The notes under the pieces were generated by a model that searched no databases, had not been told where the DNA came from, and saw nothing but the letters and a program-made list of their open reading frames with translations. A stretch of 64,000 nucleotides of DNA from Chromobacterium alkanivorans (GTDB lineage Bacteria > Pseudomonadota > Gammaproteobacteria > Burkholderiales > Chromobacteriaceae): positions 186,001-250,000 of the forward strand of contig NZ_JAFHKL010000004.1 in the NCBI RefSeq assembly GCF_016937655.1, given 5' to 3'. A program made the translations under genes and the position numbers. Below are positions 54,595 through 64,000 of the stretch, one piece after another. Position 1 is the first letter of the stretch; every line of letters begins with the position of its first letter.

Positions 54595-54966
54595 TCAGGC
54601 GAACAACACCAGACACCACACCGCGGCCAGATTGATCAGGCCCAGCAACTGGGCGGCGCTGCCCATGTCCTTGGCGCGCTTGGCCAGCGGATGCCGCTCC
54701 AGCGAGGTGTGGTCCACCGCCGCCTCGATCGCGGAGTTCAGCAATTCGATGATCAGCGTCGCCAGCGAGCTGGCCACCAGCAAGGCGCGCTCCAGCGGCT
54801 GGGCGTGGATGACGAAGGCCAGCGGGATCAGCAGCGCCGCCAGCAGCACCAGCTGGCGGAAGGCGTCCTCGTGCCGGAACGCCGCCTTGAGGCCGTCCAG
54901 CGAATAGCCGAAGGCGTTGATCAGGCGGGTGATCCCGGTTTTGCCTTTGAACGGGCTTTCTTTCAT
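54595..54966 (-). CDS. dgkA: diacylglycerol kinase
   Basis: 123 residues, three membrane segments. Motifs: GKTGITRLINAFGYSLDGLKAAFRHEDAFRQL and the active-site ELLNSAIEAAVDHTSLERHPLAKRAKDMGSAAQLL (Glu-Leu-Leu-Asn-Thr/Ser). It phosphorylates diacylglycerol released by envelope glucan or LPS modification. Shorter N-terminus than some members. It precedes DUF1622. Confidence 0.95.
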   Translation of the reverse strand: MKESPFKGKTGITRLINAFGYSLDGLKAAFRHEDAFRQLVLLAALLIPLAFVIHAQPLERALLVASSLATLIIELLNSAIEAAVDHTSLERHPLAKRAKDMGSAAQLLGLINLAAVWCLVLFA

Positions 54967-55027
54967 GGGGGAGTCCGTAAAATTGGCGCGGCGGCCGGCG
55001 CCTCAGCATGCCAGCCCAAGATGACGC

Positions 55028-55063
55028 CAATAAAAAACAAAACGGCCGGCTTGCGGCCGACCG
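55028..55063 (-). terminator. terminator of the gsh operon
   Basis: CGGCCGGC (55043-55050) pairs with GCCGACCG (55056-55063, one G-U). On the minus strand it ends in TTTTGTTTTTTATT. Confidence 0.9.
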
Positions 55064-55087
55064 TGGCGAAAGGAAGAAACAGCGGCC

Positions 55088-56047
55088 TCAGTGCGGCTGG
55101 CAGCGCCGCTCCAGCGCGTCGATGTACAGACCGGCGACCTTGATCTCGGTCTGGTCCATGATTTCGCGGAAGCAGGTGGGGCTGGTGACGTTGACCTCGG
55201 TCAGATAGTTGCCGATCACGTCCAGGCCCGCCAGCAGGATGCCGCGCTTCTTCAGCTCCGGCCCCACCGTCCTGGCGATTTCGCGATCGCGCTCGGTCAG
55301 CGGCCGCGCCTCGCCGCGACCGCCGGCGGCCAGATTGCCGCGGGTCTCGCCCGCGGCCGGAATGCGCGCCAGGCACCAGTCCACCGGCTCGCCGTCTATC
55401 ACCAGGATGCGCTTGTCGCCGTCGCGGATCTCCGGGATATAGCGCTGCGCCATCACCGTGCGCTTGCCGCGCAGCGTGATGGTTTCAATGATCACCGACA
55501 GATTGGCGTCGTCCGGGCGCAGCCGGAAGATGCTGTCGCCGCCCATGCTGTCCAGCGGCTTCAGGATCACGTCCTGATGCTGGTTGATGAAGGCGCGCAG
55601 CCGGTGCGACTCGCCGGTGATCAGGGTGGGCGCGGTCAGTTCCGGGAATTGCAGAATGGCCAGCTTCTCGTTGAAATCGCGCAGCGCCTGGCCGCTGGTG
55701 AACACCTTGGCGCCCTGCGCCTCCGCCAGCGTGAACAGCTGCGAGGCGTACAGGTATTCCATGTCGAAGGGCGGATCCTTGCGCATCACGGTCGCGCTGA
55801 AGGACTGCAGAGGCTGGCGATGCACCTCGCCCAGCTTGAACCAGGCCGGATGCTCGCCTTCGTACTGGCCGGTCAGGCTCAGATCGCGCGCGTCCACCAG
55901 CACGCGCCCGCCCTCCACCGACAATTGATGGGCCTGGGCGAAGCTGAGGGCGTGGCCGCGCGCGGCGGCCTCCTGCATCATCGCGAAGGTGGTGTCCTTG
56001 TAAAGCTTGAAGTGATCCAGGGGATCGGCAATGAACAGGATGCGCAT
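55088..56047 (-). CDS. gshB: glutathione synthetase
   Basis: 319 residues, ATP-grasp fold. It joins gamma-glutamylcysteine and glycine. Landmarks: [27 protein letters not shown] at the N-terminus, the MEYLY segment, [18 protein letters not shown], and the metal site in [19 protein letters not shown]. It is the last gene of a gshA-unknown-gshB operon, starting two bases after the unknown gene. Confidence 0.96.
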   Translation of the reverse strand: MRILFIADPLDHFKLYKDTTFAMMQEAAARGHALSFAQAHQLSVEGGRVLVDARDLSLTGQYEGEHPAWFKLGEVHRQPLQSFSATVMRKDPPFDMEYLYASQLFTLAEAQGAKVFTSGQALRDFNEKLAILQFPELTAPTLITGESHRLRAFINQHQDVILKPLDSMGGDSIFRLRPDDANLSVIIETITLRGKRTVMAQRYIPEIRDGDKRILVIDGEPVDWCLARIPAAGETRGNLAAGGRGEARPLTERDREIARTVGPELKKRGILLAGLDVIGNYLTEVNVTSPTCFREIMDQTEIKVAGLYIDALERRCQPH

Positions 56048-56049
56048 GT

Positions 56050-56670
56050 TTATCGGTCCTCGCTTGGCTTGGCGGCGTCGCGCAGCATGCGCTCCATGCC
56101 GCTGCGCGCCGTTTGCATCATCTCGTCGGCCTGGGCGGCGACGGAAAGGAAAGTTTGCTCGTCGGCCCCATTATAGGAGCAGCCGAGGTAACGCAGCGGC
56201 GCGTCCTGCTGCGGCGCGCCCAACAAAGCCGCCAGAGGATTGGCCGGCATCTCGTAGGCGGACAACATCGGGCCGTCATTACCGACGAAGCGGTAATGCT
56301 GCTCCGCCGCCTTGATCGGCGCCCGCTTGAGCCGCAACCGCGACGCGGCCTCGGCCATCGTCCAGCCGGACGGTAGCGGCACCGACACGAACTCCTTGTG
56401 CAGCGCCAGCCGCGTCGTCTCCGCGCCGAACACCCGGATCGGCCGCTTCAGATCGTAGGCGTAAACGCCCAGGGTGCTGGCCTGCTCGTTCTTGCGTATC
56501 CAGTCCGGGCCCTTGTCGAACACCACGTCCAGCAAGGCCGGTTGCAGCGCCCGGTAGCGCTCGAAGGACGCGCACTGCACCAGTTCCTCCAGCGCCTGCG
56601 GCGTCAAGGCCTCGTCGGCGAGCGCGGGGGCCGTGGCCGCCAGCAGCGCCAGGCTCAGCCAGGCTTTCAT
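56050..56670 (-). CDS. periplasmic protein of unknown function in the gsh operon
   Basis: 206 residues. A signal peptide ([18 protein letters not shown]) is followed by a mature part with two Cys ([18 protein letters not shown]), possibly a disulfide, and no recognised domain. The start codon overlaps the gshA stop by four bases (ATGA) and its stop is two bases before gshB, so it is locked into the glutathione operon. A role in thiol export, protection or sensing is conceivable but is inference. Confidence 0.75.
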   Translation of the reverse strand: MKAWLSLALLAATAPALADEALTPQALEELVQCASFERYRALQPALLDVVFDKGPDWIRKNEQASTLGVYAYDLKRPIRVFGAETTRLALHKEFVSVPLPSGWTMAEAASRLRLKRAPIKAAEQHYRFVGNDGPMLSAYEMPANPLAALLGAPQQDAPLRYLGCSYNGADEQTFLSVAAQADEMMQTARSGMERMLRDAAKPSEDR

Positions 56671-57956
56671 TCGTCGGCGTCCGGATCGGTGGCTTCCAGC
56701 TCCAGCGAGGCGGCCAGCAGCGCCAGCCGCGAAATCACGCCGTAGGAGTAGAAACGGTTGGGCGCGCAGTCCGGCGTGCCCTGCTTGTCCGGCAGGCAGG
56801 CGGTTTCGAACGACAGCGGCACGAAATGCATGCCGGGCGCGTTCAGGTTTTCGTCGATGCCGCGGCCGGTGTGCACGCGGTAGAAGCCGCCGGTCACATA
56901 GCGGTCCATCATGTAGACCACCGGCTCGGCCACCGCGTCCTCCACCGTCTCGAAGGTGTACACGCCCTCCTGGACGATGACCTCGGACACCTCCAGGCCC
57001 TCCTTGACCACCGACATCTTGTTGCGCGCCTTGCGGTTCAGGCCCAGCACTTCGTCCGGGCTCTTCACGCTCATCACGCCCATGCCGTAGGTGCCGGCGT
57101 CGGCCTTGACGATGACGAAGGGATCGTTGTCTATGCCGTATTCGCGGTATTTGACGCGGATCTTGTCCAGCATCCTCGACACCTCGTCCGCCAATTGCTC
57201 TTCGCCGGTGCGGGCGTGGAAGTCCAGGCCGCTACAGCTGGCGAAATACGGGTTGATGGTCCAGGGGTCGATGGAGATCAAGCGGGCGAAGTCCTCGCAC
57301 ACCTTGTCGTAGGCGGCGAAGTGATTGCTCTTGCGGCGCACCGCCCAGCCGGCGTGCAGCGGCGGCAGCAGGTTCTGCTCCAGGCCCTTGAGCAGGTCGG
57401 GGATGCCGCCGGACAAGTCGTTGTTGAGCAGGATCACGCAGGGGTTGAAGCCGTCCGCCAGCACCAGGCGATTGCCGCGGCGCTCGATCGGCTCCAGCCG
57501 CACGGTGTCGCCGTTGGCCGATTGCAGTTCGGTCGGCTCGGTGATTTCCGGGTTCAGCGAACCCAGGCGCACCTTGAGGCCGGCCTGTTCGAAAATATGC
57601 ACCAGAGCGGCGATGTTTTGCAGGTAGAAAGTGTTGCGGGTGTGGTTTTCCGGTATCAGCAGCACGCTGCGCGCTTCCGGACACACTTTTTCCACCGCGC
57701 TTTGCGCGGCGTGCACCGCCAGCGGCAGAAAGTCGCGGTTCAGGTTGTTGTGGCCGCCGGGAAACAGGTTCATGTCCACCGGCGCCAGCTTGAAACCGCT
57801 GTTGCGCAGGTCCACCGAGCCGTAGAACGGCGCCGCGTGGTTATGCCACTGACTGCGGAACCAGTGTTCGATCTGAGGCTGGGCGGTCAGGATGCGGCTT
57901 TCCAGTTCGTAAAGCGGGCCGGTCAGTGCGGTTGCCAGATGCGGAACGGGCGGCAT
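56667..57956 (-). CDS. gshA: glutamate-cysteine ligase (proteobacterial ATP-grasp-like type)
   Basis: 429 residues. It makes gamma-glutamylcysteine. The sequence (FYGSVDLRNSGFKLAPVDMNLFPGGHNNLN; VKADAGTYGMGVMSV; IVQEGVYTFETVEDAVAEPVVYMMDRYVTGGFYRVH) matches the Acidithiobacillus-type GshA family of betaproteobacteria, which is unlike E. coli GshA. AAGGGGA precedes the ATG at 57956. It heads the operon with an unknown periplasmic gene and gshB. Confidence 0.92.
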   Translation of the reverse strand: MPPVPHLATALTGPLYELESRILTAQPQIEHWFRSQWHNHAAPFYGSVDLRNSGFKLAPVDMNLFPGGHNNLNRDFLPLAVHAAQSAVEKVCPEARSVLLIPENHTRNTFYLQNIAALVHIFEQAGLKVRLGSLNPEITEPTELQSANGDTVRLEPIERRGNRLVLADGFNPCVILLNNDLSGGIPDLLKGLEQNLLPPLHAGWAVRRKSNHFAAYDKVCEDFARLISIDPWTINPYFASCSGLDFHARTGEEQLADEVSRMLDKIRVKYREYGIDNDPFVIVKADAGTYGMGVMSVKSPDEVLGLNRKARNKMSVVKEGLEVSEVIVQEGVYTFETVEDAVAEPVVYMMDRYVTGGFYRVHTGRGIDENLNAPGMHFVPLSFETACLPDKQGTPDCAPNRFYSYGVISRLALLAASLELEATDPDADE

Positions 57957-58039
57957 GGAATCCCCTTGGGTTTTCGAATTGAATTCGCTAATGGTGGGGG
58001 TGGCGCGGGATGAATTCAAGACTTGTTGCGTTGGGACCG

Positions 58040-58068
58040 TCAAAAAGCAAAGGACGCTTGCGCGTCCT
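58040..58068 (-). terminator. terminator of the PfkB gene
   Basis: AGGACGC (58051-58057) pairs with GCGTCCT (58062-58068). On the minus strand the tail is TTTGCTTTTTG. It lies 28 bases after the stop. Confidence 0.78.
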
Positions 58069-58095
58069 CGTCGGTTTGGCCCGCGGGCCGCATCG

Positions 58096-59040
58096 TCACA
58101 ACGGCCAGGGTTCGCCGTAAGCCTGCTGATACAGATCCTTCAGCGACTCCCAGTCGAAGAAGTGATTCTGACAGCCCGGCGTGGTGACCTTGATCGCGCC
58201 GATCACATTGGCCAGGCGGCCGGTGATCTTCCAGTCCAGGCCGCGGCTGATGCCGTAGAGCAGGCCGGCGCGGAAGGCGTCGCCGCAACCCATCGGGTCC
58301 ACCGGCTTGATCGGCATTTGCACGCGCGGGATCAGGTGCACGGTGTCGCCGACGTAGATTTCCGCTCCCTTGGAGCCGCGGGTGACGATCAGCGCCTCCA
58401 CCTTCTTGCGCAAATCCTCCACCGACAAGCCGGCGCGTTCGCGCATCAGCTCGCTCTCGTAGTCGTTGATGGCCACATAGCTGGCCAGCTCGACGATCTC
58501 GTGGATCTCGTCGCGCGACAGCAGCGGCAGCTCCTGGCCCGGGTCGAAGATGAAGGGAATGCCGGCCGCGGCCAACTCCTTGGAGTGTTGCAGGAAGGCG
58601 CTGTAGCCGCCGGGCGACAGAATCGCCAGCTCGATCGGATCCGGAATATCCGATATGTGGTTTTCAGTGGCAAAATCCATGGCGCCGGGATGGAAGGCCA
58701 TCAACTGATTGCCATCCTTGTCGGCGATGCCGAAGCACTGCGAGGTATACTGCTTGCGGATCAAGCGAATGAAGCGGTCGTCCACGCCGGCGCGTTTCAG
58801 ATGTTGGCGATACGGCTCGAAATCCTCACCCACCACGCCCATGACGATGGGGGTTTCGCCCAACAGACACAGGCTGTAGGCGATATTGCCGGCCATGCCG
58901 CCGAATTCGCGGCGCATGGTCGGGGCCAGGAAGGTCGTGGAAATTTTGTGCAGCTGATCCGGCAGGATCTGGCTGTCAAAACGGCCATGAAACGAGAACA
59001 GGGTATCGTATGCGAGGGCCCCGCAGACGAGGATAGACAT
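58096..59040 (-). CDS. PfkB-family carbohydrate/nucleoside kinase
   Basis: 314 residues. N-terminal signature region SILVCGALAYDTLFSF, and GGMAGNIAYSLCLLGE; C-terminal signature DPMGCGDAFRAGLLYG with the catalytic Asp. The closest characterised class is the adenosine kinase/ribokinase group (the FDPGQELPLLSRDEI and ITNDYES-like segments). The substrate cannot be fixed from sequence. Start ATG at 59040, after a GTG at 59046 that lacks support. Confidence 0.85.
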   Translation of the reverse strand: MSILVCGALAYDTLFSFHGRFDSQILPDQLHKISTTFLAPTMRREFGGMAGNIAYSLCLLGETPIVMGVVGEDFEPYRQHLKRAGVDDRFIRLIRKQYTSQCFGIADKDGNQLMAFHPGAMDFATENHISDIPDPIELAILSPGGYSAFLQHSKELAAAGIPFIFDPGQELPLLSRDEIHEIVELASYVAINDYESELMRERAGLSVEDLRKKVEALIVTRGSKGAEIYVGDTVHLIPRVQMPIKPVDPMGCGDAFRAGLLYGISRGLDWKITGRLANVIGAIKVTTPGCQNHFFDWESLKDLYQQAYGEPWPL

Positions 59041-59162
59041 GCCCACTCCGCAAAAAGGTCAATCGACCATTTTAACATGAAACATTTGTTTGGTTCACGT
59101 CGAGAACTTTGACCTTGTCGGATATCCAATACACTTCAAACACCTACCGGAAGCTCAACAAG

Positions 59163-59639
59163 ATGCTGAAACGACTGCTAGCCCCCGCGCTGATCGCGCT
59201 GCTGCCGCTCTCCGCCATGGCCGCGCCCACGCTGGAGCAAACCAATTTCACCAAGCTGCAAGGCGGCAACGCCACCATCGCCGCCTACAAGGGCAAGGTC
59301 ACCGTGCTGAACTTCTGGGCCACCTGGTGCGGCCCCTGCCGCGAAGAAATGCCTATGCTGAACCGCCTGCGCGCCAAGCTGGCGCCCAAGGGCGTGGAAG
59401 TGGTGGGCGTGGCGCTGGACAACAAGGAGGAAGTCAGCGCCTTCGTCGGCCAACTGAAGATAGGCTATCCCATCCTGCTGGGCGACAGCGACACCCTGAA
59501 CCTGATGCGCAGCCTGGGCAACGCCACCGGCGGCCTGCCCTACACCCTGATCCTGGACCGCAAGGGCAAGATCGCCGCCAAGCTCACCGGCCTCCTGGAC
59601 GAGAAAAAGCTGGAAGCGGCGATCAAAGCCCAGTTGTAA
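59163..59639 (+). CDS. TlpA-family thioredoxin-like protein (CGPC)
   Basis: 158 residues. A signal peptide (LLAPALIALLPLSAMA) precedes a thioredoxin fold with NFWATWCGPCREEMPML, active site CGPC, and the cis-Pro loop GGLPYTLIL. It should be a periplasmic disulfide reductase of the TlpA/ResA/CcmG class. The start at 59163 gives the signal peptide; earlier codons lack a ribosome site. It is a paralogue of the CPGC protein at 39.7 kb, likely with a different redox partner. Confidence 0.88.
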   Translation: MLKRLLAPALIALLPLSAMAAPTLEQTNFTKLQGGNATIAAYKGKVTVLNFWATWCGPCREEMPMLNRLRAKLAPKGVEVVGVALDNKEEVSAFVGQLKIGYPILLGDSDTLNLMRSLGNATGGLPYTLILDRKGKIAAKLTGLLDEKKLEAAIKAQL

Positions 59640-59673
59640 GGCGACGGCGGCGGCAGTCGACGCCCAAGCCGCT

Positions 59674-60198
59674 TCAACGGCCGGCTCTGCGCCGGCCCAC
59701 TTCCGCCGCCAGGGCCTCGGCCTCCGCCGGCAGCGCCTGCTCCACATGCCAATACTGCCGGCAATCCGGCGTCCGCCCCAGCAAGCCCTGCTCCACCAGT
59801 TCGCGCCGCAGCAGCACATGATCGCCAAAGGCTTCGCCGGCGCGGATCAAGGCGTTGACCTCCGGCTCCGACCACCTCTCCCCGCGCGGCAGGCCGGCCC
59901 ACAAGACCCACAGGCAGACGCGCTGCTCGCTGAATTTCTTCGGCCAGCGCGTCAAGCGCCCGTCGGCGTCGTAATGGCGCAACAGCCGCGTCGTCGCCGC
60001 GGACAGCTCGGCCGGCGGCGCCGGGCGATCGCACTCCGCGCGCCAGTGCTGGAAATTGTGGAAGCCGGCGGAGCGCGCCAGCATATTGAGGATATGCAGA
60101 TGGCTGGGCGGAGCGCTTTCCTGCGCCCATTGCTGTTTGAGCGAGCGCGCCAGCGCGGAGATGTCGCTGCAGTAAAAGGGATAAAGCGTACGAGACAT
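59674..60198 (-). CDS. DUF2087 domain protein with GRP-type N-terminus
   Basis: 174 residues. The N-terminus (SDISALARSLKQQWAQ; HLHILNMLARSAGFHNFQHWRAE) resembles the glyoxalase-related (GRP) segment. The C-terminal DUF2087 region is LLRHYDADGRLTRWPKKFSEQRVCLWVLWAGLPRGERWSEPEVNALI...LVEQGLL. Both are small regulatory-looking modules; DUF2087 is found in putative transcriptional regulators. No function is known. Start ATG at 60198 chosen for the conserved MSRTLYPFYCSD. Convergent with the TlpA-like gene. Confidence 0.75.
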   Translation of the reverse strand: MSRTLYPFYCSDISALARSLKQQWAQESAPPSHLHILNMLARSAGFHNFQHWRAECDRPAPPAELSAATTRLLRHYDADGRLTRWPKKFSEQRVCLWVLWAGLPRGERWSEPEVNALIRAGEAFGDHVLLRRELVEQGLLGRTPDCRQYWHVEQALPAEAEALAAEVGRRRAGR

Positions 60199-60397
60199 GG
60201 TTCGAATCCTGTCGTCGTGCCAAGGTCGGGATGGACTGCCGCGGTCGCCGTTACGGCCTGGCACGGGTTCGAGCCAAGCGGGATGAATCTAGCCAAGACA
60301 GGTTTAGCGTGGTGAGGGCACCGGCGACGCCTGGGTGAACTGTTGACCCGCGACGATGCTAACACCGCGCCGCCCGCTTGCAAAGCGCGCCGGCATG

Positions 60398-60428
60398 AAA
60401 AAAGCCGACGCAAGCGTCGGCTTTTTCT
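60398..60428 (-). terminator. bidirectional terminator at the end of secA
   Basis: GCCGACGC (60404-60411), AA, GCGTCGGC (60414-60421), flanked by six As and five Ts. It lies 16 bases after the secA stop. Confidence 0.88.
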
Positions 60429-60443
60429 TCCGCGGCGGTGGAA

Positions 60444-63155
60444 TCAATCCAGACGGCCGTGGCACTGCTTGTACTTCTTGCCGCTGCCGCAAGGGCAGGC
60501 GTCGTTGCGGCCGATGCGCAGGCCTTGCGCCGCCAGCGCGTCCGGGGACAGCGGATTGTCCTCGTCCTCGCCCAGCGCCGAACCCGGCGCGGCGTGCTGC
60601 ATTTCGTACTCGCCCACCTGATGCGGCTCCACCGCGTCCACGTCTTCCTGGCTGCGGATCTGCACCGTCATCAGCACATTGACCACGCTGCGCTTGATGC
60701 GCTCCAGCATGTCGGCGAACAGCTCGAAGGCTTCGCGCTTGTATTCCTGCTTCGGGTTCTTCTGCGCGTAACCGCGCAGATGGATGCCCTGGCGCAGGTG
60801 ATCCATCGCCGCCAGGTGTTCGCGCCAGTGGTTGTCCAGCATCTGCAGCACCAGGCTGCGTTCGAACTGGCGCATCACGCCGTCGCCGGCCAGTTCCACC
60901 TTGGCCTGATAGGTCTCGGCGGCCTGTTCGATGATGCGTTCGCGGATGGACTCGATATCCAGCGCCGGTTCGGCCTTCAGCCATTCGCTGACCTTGATCG
61001 GCAGCAGGAACTCGGCTTCCAGCGTTTTCTCCAGGCCCGGCAGATCCCACTGCTCTTCCATGGATTCCGGCGGCAGATGCTGGTCCACCAGGTCGGACAA
61101 CACGCCTTCGCGCATATTGACCACCACGTCGGACACATCGGTTTCCACCAGAATTTCATTGCGCTGCTGGTAGATCACCTTGCGCTGGTCGTTGGCGACG
61201 TCGTCGTATTCCAGCAATTGCTTGCGGATGTCGAAGTTGCGGCCTTCCACCTTGCGCTGGGCGTTCTCGATGGAACGGGACACCCACGGGTGTTCGATCG
61301 CCTCGCCTTCCGGCATCTTCAGCCGGTCCATGATCGCGGCGACGCGGTCGGAAGCGAAGATGCGCAGCAGCGGGTCTTCCAGGCACAGGTAGAAGCGGGA
61401 GGAGCCCGGGTCGCCCTGACGGCCGGAACGGCCGCGCAGCTGGTTGTCGATGCGGCGCGATTCATGGCGCTCGGTGCCGACGATGTGCAGGCCGCCGGCG
61501 GCCAGCACCTTGTCGTGCACCACTTGCCAGTCGGCGCGGATCTTGGCGATGCGCGCGCGCTTCTCTTCGGCGGACAGGCTGTCGTCGGATTCGACGCCCT
61601 TGATCTCCGGCTCCGGATTGCCGCCCAGCACGATGTCGGTGCCGCGGCCGGCCATATTGGTGGCCACAGTGATCACGCCGGGGCTGCCGGCCTGCACCAC
61701 GATGTCGGCTTCGCGCGCGTGTTCCTTGGCGTTCAGCACATTGTGCGGCAGCTTGGCCTTTTGCAGCAGATTGGCGATCAGCTCGGAGTTTTCAATGCTG
61801 GTGGTGCCCACCAGCACTGGCTGGCCGCGCTCGTGGCAATCCTTGATGTCGGCCAGGATGGCGTCGTACTTCTCCTTGGCGGAGCGGTAGACCTTGTCCT
61901 GCGCGTCCTTGCGTATCATCGGCCGGTTGGTCGGGATCACCACGGTTTCCAGGCCGTAAATGCTCTGGAATTCGTAAGCTTCGGTGTCGGCGGTGCCGGT
62001 CATGCCGGCCAGCTTGCCGTACAGGCGGAAGTAGTTCTGGAAGGTGATCGAGGCCAGGGTCTGGTTCTCGCGGTTGATCTCCACGCCTTCCTTGGCTTCC
62101 ACCGCCTGGTGCAGGCCTTCGGACCAGCGGCGGCCGGACATCAGACGGCCGGTGAATTCGTCCACGATCACCACTTCGCCGTCCTGCACCACGTAGTGCT
62201 GGTCCTTGTGGAACAGCGAATGGGCGCGCAGGGCGGCCATCAGATGGTGCATCAGGGTAATGTTGGTGGCGGAATACAGGCTGTCGCCTTCCTTCAGCAG
62301 GCCCAGGCGGGTCAGAATTTCTTCGCTGTGCTCGTGGCCGGCTTCGGACATCATCACCGAGTTGGCCTTTTCGTCCACCCAGTAATCGCCCTCGCCCTCT
62401 TCGGTCTCCTGACGCTTCAGCATCGGCGGCACCGCGTTCATGCGCTGGTACATGTCGATATTGTCGTCGGCCGGGCCGGAGATGATCAGCGGGGTGCGCG
62501 CTTCGTCGATCAGGATGGAGTCCACCTCGTCGATCACCGCGTAGGCCAGCTTGCGCTGCACCTTCTCTTCCACGCTGAACACCATATTGTCGCGCAGATA
62601 GTCGAAGCCGAATTCGTTGTTGGTGCCGTAGGTGATGTCGCAGGCGTAGGCTTGCTGCTTCTCGTCGTGCGGCATCTGGGACAGGTTGACGCCGACGGAG
62701 AGGCCGAGGAAGTTGTACAGCTTGGCCATGATGCCGGCGTCGCGGCTGGCCAGGTAGTCGTTGACGGTGACGACATGCACGCCGTCGCCGGTCAGCGCGT
62801 TCAGGTAGGACGGCAGCGTGGCCACCAGGGTCTTGCCCTCGCCGGTGCGCATCTCGGCGATCTTGCCGTAGTGCAGCACCATGCCGCCGATCAGCTGCAC
62901 GTCGAAGTGGCGCATGCCCAGCACGCGGCGCGAGGCCTCGCGGCACACCGCGAAGGCTTCCGGCAACAGGCCGTCCACCGTCTCGCCCTGGGCCAGGCGT
63001 TGCTTGAACTCATCGGTTTTGGCCGCCAAAGCCTCGTCGGACAACGCTTTCAAGCCCTCTTCCAGAGCGTTGATGCGCACCACCGTCTGGTGGAATTGCT
63101 TCAGAAGCCGGTCATTGCGGCTGCCGAATACTTTTTTAAGCAAAGAAGAAATCAT
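60444..63155 (-). CDS. secA: protein translocase ATPase SecA
   Basis: 903 residues (901 in E. coli). NBD1 has Walker [15 protein letters not shown] and Walker [16 protein letters not shown]; the PPXD, NBD2 ([24 protein letters not shown]), helical scaffold and C-terminal linker follow. The C-terminal zinc motif [14 protein letters not shown] binds SecB. It drives preproteins through SecYEG. The upstream 400 bases are non-coding. Confidence 0.98.
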   Translation of the reverse strand: MISSLLKKVFGSRNDRLLKQFHQTVVRINALEEGLKALSDEALAAKTDEFKQRLAQGETVDGLLPEAFAVCREASRRVLGMRHFDVQLIGGMVLHYGKIAEMRTGEGKTLVATLPSYLNALTGDGVHVVTVNDYLASRDAGIMAKLYNFLGLSVGVNLSQMPHDEKQQAYACDITYGTNNEFGFDYLRDNMVFSVEEKVQRKLAYAVIDEVDSILIDEARTPLIISGPADDNIDMYQRMNAVPPMLKRQETEEGEGDYWVDEKANSVMMSEAGHEHSEEILTRLGLLKEGDSLYSATNITLMHHLMAALRAHSLFHKDQHYVVQDGEVVIVDEFTGRLMSGRRWSEGLHQAVEAKEGVEINRENQTLASITFQNYFRLYGKLAGMTGTADTEAYEFQSIYGLETVVIPTNRPMIRKDAQDKVYRSAKEKYDAILADIKDCHERGQPVLVGTTSIENSELIANLLQKAKLPHNVLNAKEHAREADIVVQAGSPGVITVATNMAGRGTDIVLGGNPEPEIKGVESDDSLSAEEKRARIAKIRADWQVVHDKVLAAGGLHIVGTERHESRRIDNQLRGRSGRQGDPGSSRFYLCLEDPLLRIFASDRVAAIMDRLKMPEGEAIEHPWVSRSIENAQRKVEGRNFDIRKQLLEYDDVANDQRKVIYQQRNEILVETDVSDVVVNMREGVLSDLVDQHLPPESMEEQWDLPGLEKTLEAEFLLPIKVSEWLKAEPALDIESIRERIIEQAAETYQAKVELAGDGVMRQFERSLVLQMLDNHWREHLAAMDHLRQGIHLRGYAQKNPKQEYKREAFELFADMLERIKRSVVNVLMTVQIRSQEDVDAVEPHQVGEYEMQHAAPGSALGEDEDNPLSPDALAAQGLRIGRNDACPCGSGKKYKQCHGRLD

Positions 63156-63569
63156 GTAATCGAATTCCAGAGACCAGCGGGCTGTTTAGGTAAGGTGTCC
63201 GCAAAAATGCTTGAAAGTGTAGCACATTAGCCGCCTTATTTTATGGGGGCGCGCTTGCGCTGTATCAAGGGGGCCGGCGCTTGCGCGCGGTCTTTATTTT
63301 CGTTTGCGCCCGGCCGCCGCCAGATGCGCGCGCGCCAAGCGCCCGCCGCGGCGCGGCCGTGTCCGTCGGCGCGCGAAACCCGACCAAACTCAAACAAGTG
63401 TTGGTTTTAATCCACGTTTTCCGCGCGAATTGGAGCAAACACTCAATTAAATTGACACCTGTTGTCATGCCACTTTAATAATCCCCTCAAACAATAGCGC
63501 CTTCCGACAAGGGCCGCCCACGGCCCGATTTCAGCACAAGCACGCATAGACAATAGAGGGGAGACATCG
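63156..63569 (+). other. divergent intergenic region between secA and the phosphatase gene
   Basis: 414 bases. The part near secA is GC-rich and low in complexity (63240-63370); a TACACT -10 candidate for secA lies around 63215 on the minus strand. The right part is AT-richer and holds the promoter of the phosphatase gene. No coding frame is supported. Confidence 0.55.
63452..63479 (+). promoter_or_regulatory. sigma-70 promoter candidate of the phosphatase gene, with overlapping inverted repeat
   Basis: TTGACA (63452-63457) and TTTAAT (63474-63479) with a 16-base spacer. The -35 overlaps a perfect inverted repeat TGACA-N5-TGTCA (63453-63467), which could be an operator. Confidence 0.55.
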
Positions 63570-64000
63570 ATGGACCGCAGACAGTTTCTGAAGTGGAGCG
63601 GCTTCTTGACCGCTTCCGTCGCCGCCGGCGGCTTGACCGCATGCGGCGGCGGCGGCGCGGGCAGCCTGCCCGGGGGCGCCGGCTCGACCTTAGGCATCAA
63701 CGGCAGCGGCTTCGGCCAGGGGGTGGCCTCCGGCGACCCCAAGCCGGACAGCATCGTGTTGTGGACCCGGGTCGACGGCGGCGACGGCCGCCAGAACGTC
63801 AAGGTCACGCTGCAATTGTCCGACCGCGCCGACTTCTCCACCCTGCTGGTGAACGTGGCGCTCAGCGCCCAGCCGGACTGGGACTACACCATCCGCCACA
63901 AGGTCACCGGCCTCGGCAACGCCGCCACCTACTACTACCGCTTCCTCACCGGCCAGGCGGTCAGCATGACCGGCCGCACCAAGACCGCGCCGGCCGCCGG
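63570..64000 (+). CDS. PhoD-type alkaline phosphatase, 5' part (continues past window)
   Basis: 143 residues are visible before the window ends. A twin-arginine signal (MDRRQFLKWSGFLTASVAAGG) is followed by a possible lipobox (LTAC) and a Gly-rich stretch. The mature N-terminus FGQGVASGDPKPDSIVLWTRV is the classical PhoD N-terminal domain. PhoD enzymes are Ca/Fe phosphomonoesterases or diesterases exported folded by Tat, often under phosphate control. A strong AGAGGGGAGA lies before the ATG. The catalytic part is outside the window. Confidence 0.88.
   Translation, partial: MDRRQFLKWSGFLTASVAAGGLTACGGGGAGSLPGGAGSTLGINGSGFGQGVASGDPKPDSIVLWTRVDGGDGRQNVKVTLQLSDRADFSTLLVNVALSAQPDWDYTIRHKVTGLGNAATYYYRFLTGQAVSMTGRTKTAPAA

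Noticed and set aside
60190-60225. tRNA T-arm-like stretch (GGTTCGAATCC) near the start of the DUF2087 gene
   Set aside because: No matching acceptor stem, D arm or anticodon arm can be folded around it. Too short to claim an attachment site.
60438-63230. 930-residue plus-strand frame opposite secA
   Set aside because: An antisense shadow with no recognisable domain; secA on the minus strand is unambiguous.
1-64000. Genomic island, prophage or insertion sequence
   Set aside because: No transposase, integrase, phage structural gene or flanking direct repeat was seen. Gene content and coding style are uniform and mostly housekeeping.

Overview
The window looks like ordinary chromosome from a high-GC betaproteobacterium, most likely Neisseriales and close to Chromobacterium. 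This is inferred from gene order (amgK-murU beside lptD-surA-pdxA; def-fmt-htpX-rsmB-DUF4390-ntrY-ntrX; dprA-smg-topA), a secreted GH18 chitinase and gene content. No species can be proven without a database search. About 63 protein genes, three tRNAs and one riboswitch are supported. No insertion sequence, prophage or CRISPR array was seen.

Layout. 1-5.9 kb: end of a PilZ-type gene, proB, a polyamine-binding protein, a small membrane protein, ruvB, and ribB behind an FMN riboswitch. 5.9-10.4 kb: a GlrK-QseG-GlrR type two-component operon, followed by two GlrR-like operators, an IHF-like site, a sigma-54 promoter and a secreted repeat/BON protein. 10.4-19 kb: a solute-binding protein, ruvC-ruvA, amgK-murU (MurNAc recycling), and divergent lptD-surA-pdxA. 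19-28 kb: a LemA/TPM operon, a 1284-residue FAD/Fe-S oxidoreductase, a cysteine hydrolase, a chitinase and an Asr-like His/Lys-rich protein. 28-36 kb: a CNNM/CorC protein, a HIT protein, a sulfurtransferase, an alpha/beta hydrolase, exonuclease III, pyrE, small envelope proteins, and a heme oxygenase gene with a Fur-like box.

36-64 kb: three identical tRNA-Lys genes with their own promoter and terminator, fxsA, a DUF167 gene, dps, a tonB-like gene, a thioesterase, a TlpA-like protein, moeB, the ntrX/ntrY-DUF4390-rsmB-htpX-fmt-def block, a LysM gene with dprA-smg-topA, dgkA, the gshA-unknown-gshB operon, a PfkB kinase, a second TlpA-like protein, a DUF2087 protein, secA, and the start of a Tat-exported PhoD-type phosphatase.

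The most interesting points are: (i) the complete GlrR/sigma-54 regulatory region driving the adjacent secreted protein with seven 17-residue repeats; (ii) an NtrX whose AAA+ domain has lost the Walker A lysine, the Walker B aspartate and the GAFTGA loop; (iii) a dispersed family of about 140-bp intergenic repeats, three copies here, each abutting the 3' end of a gene.
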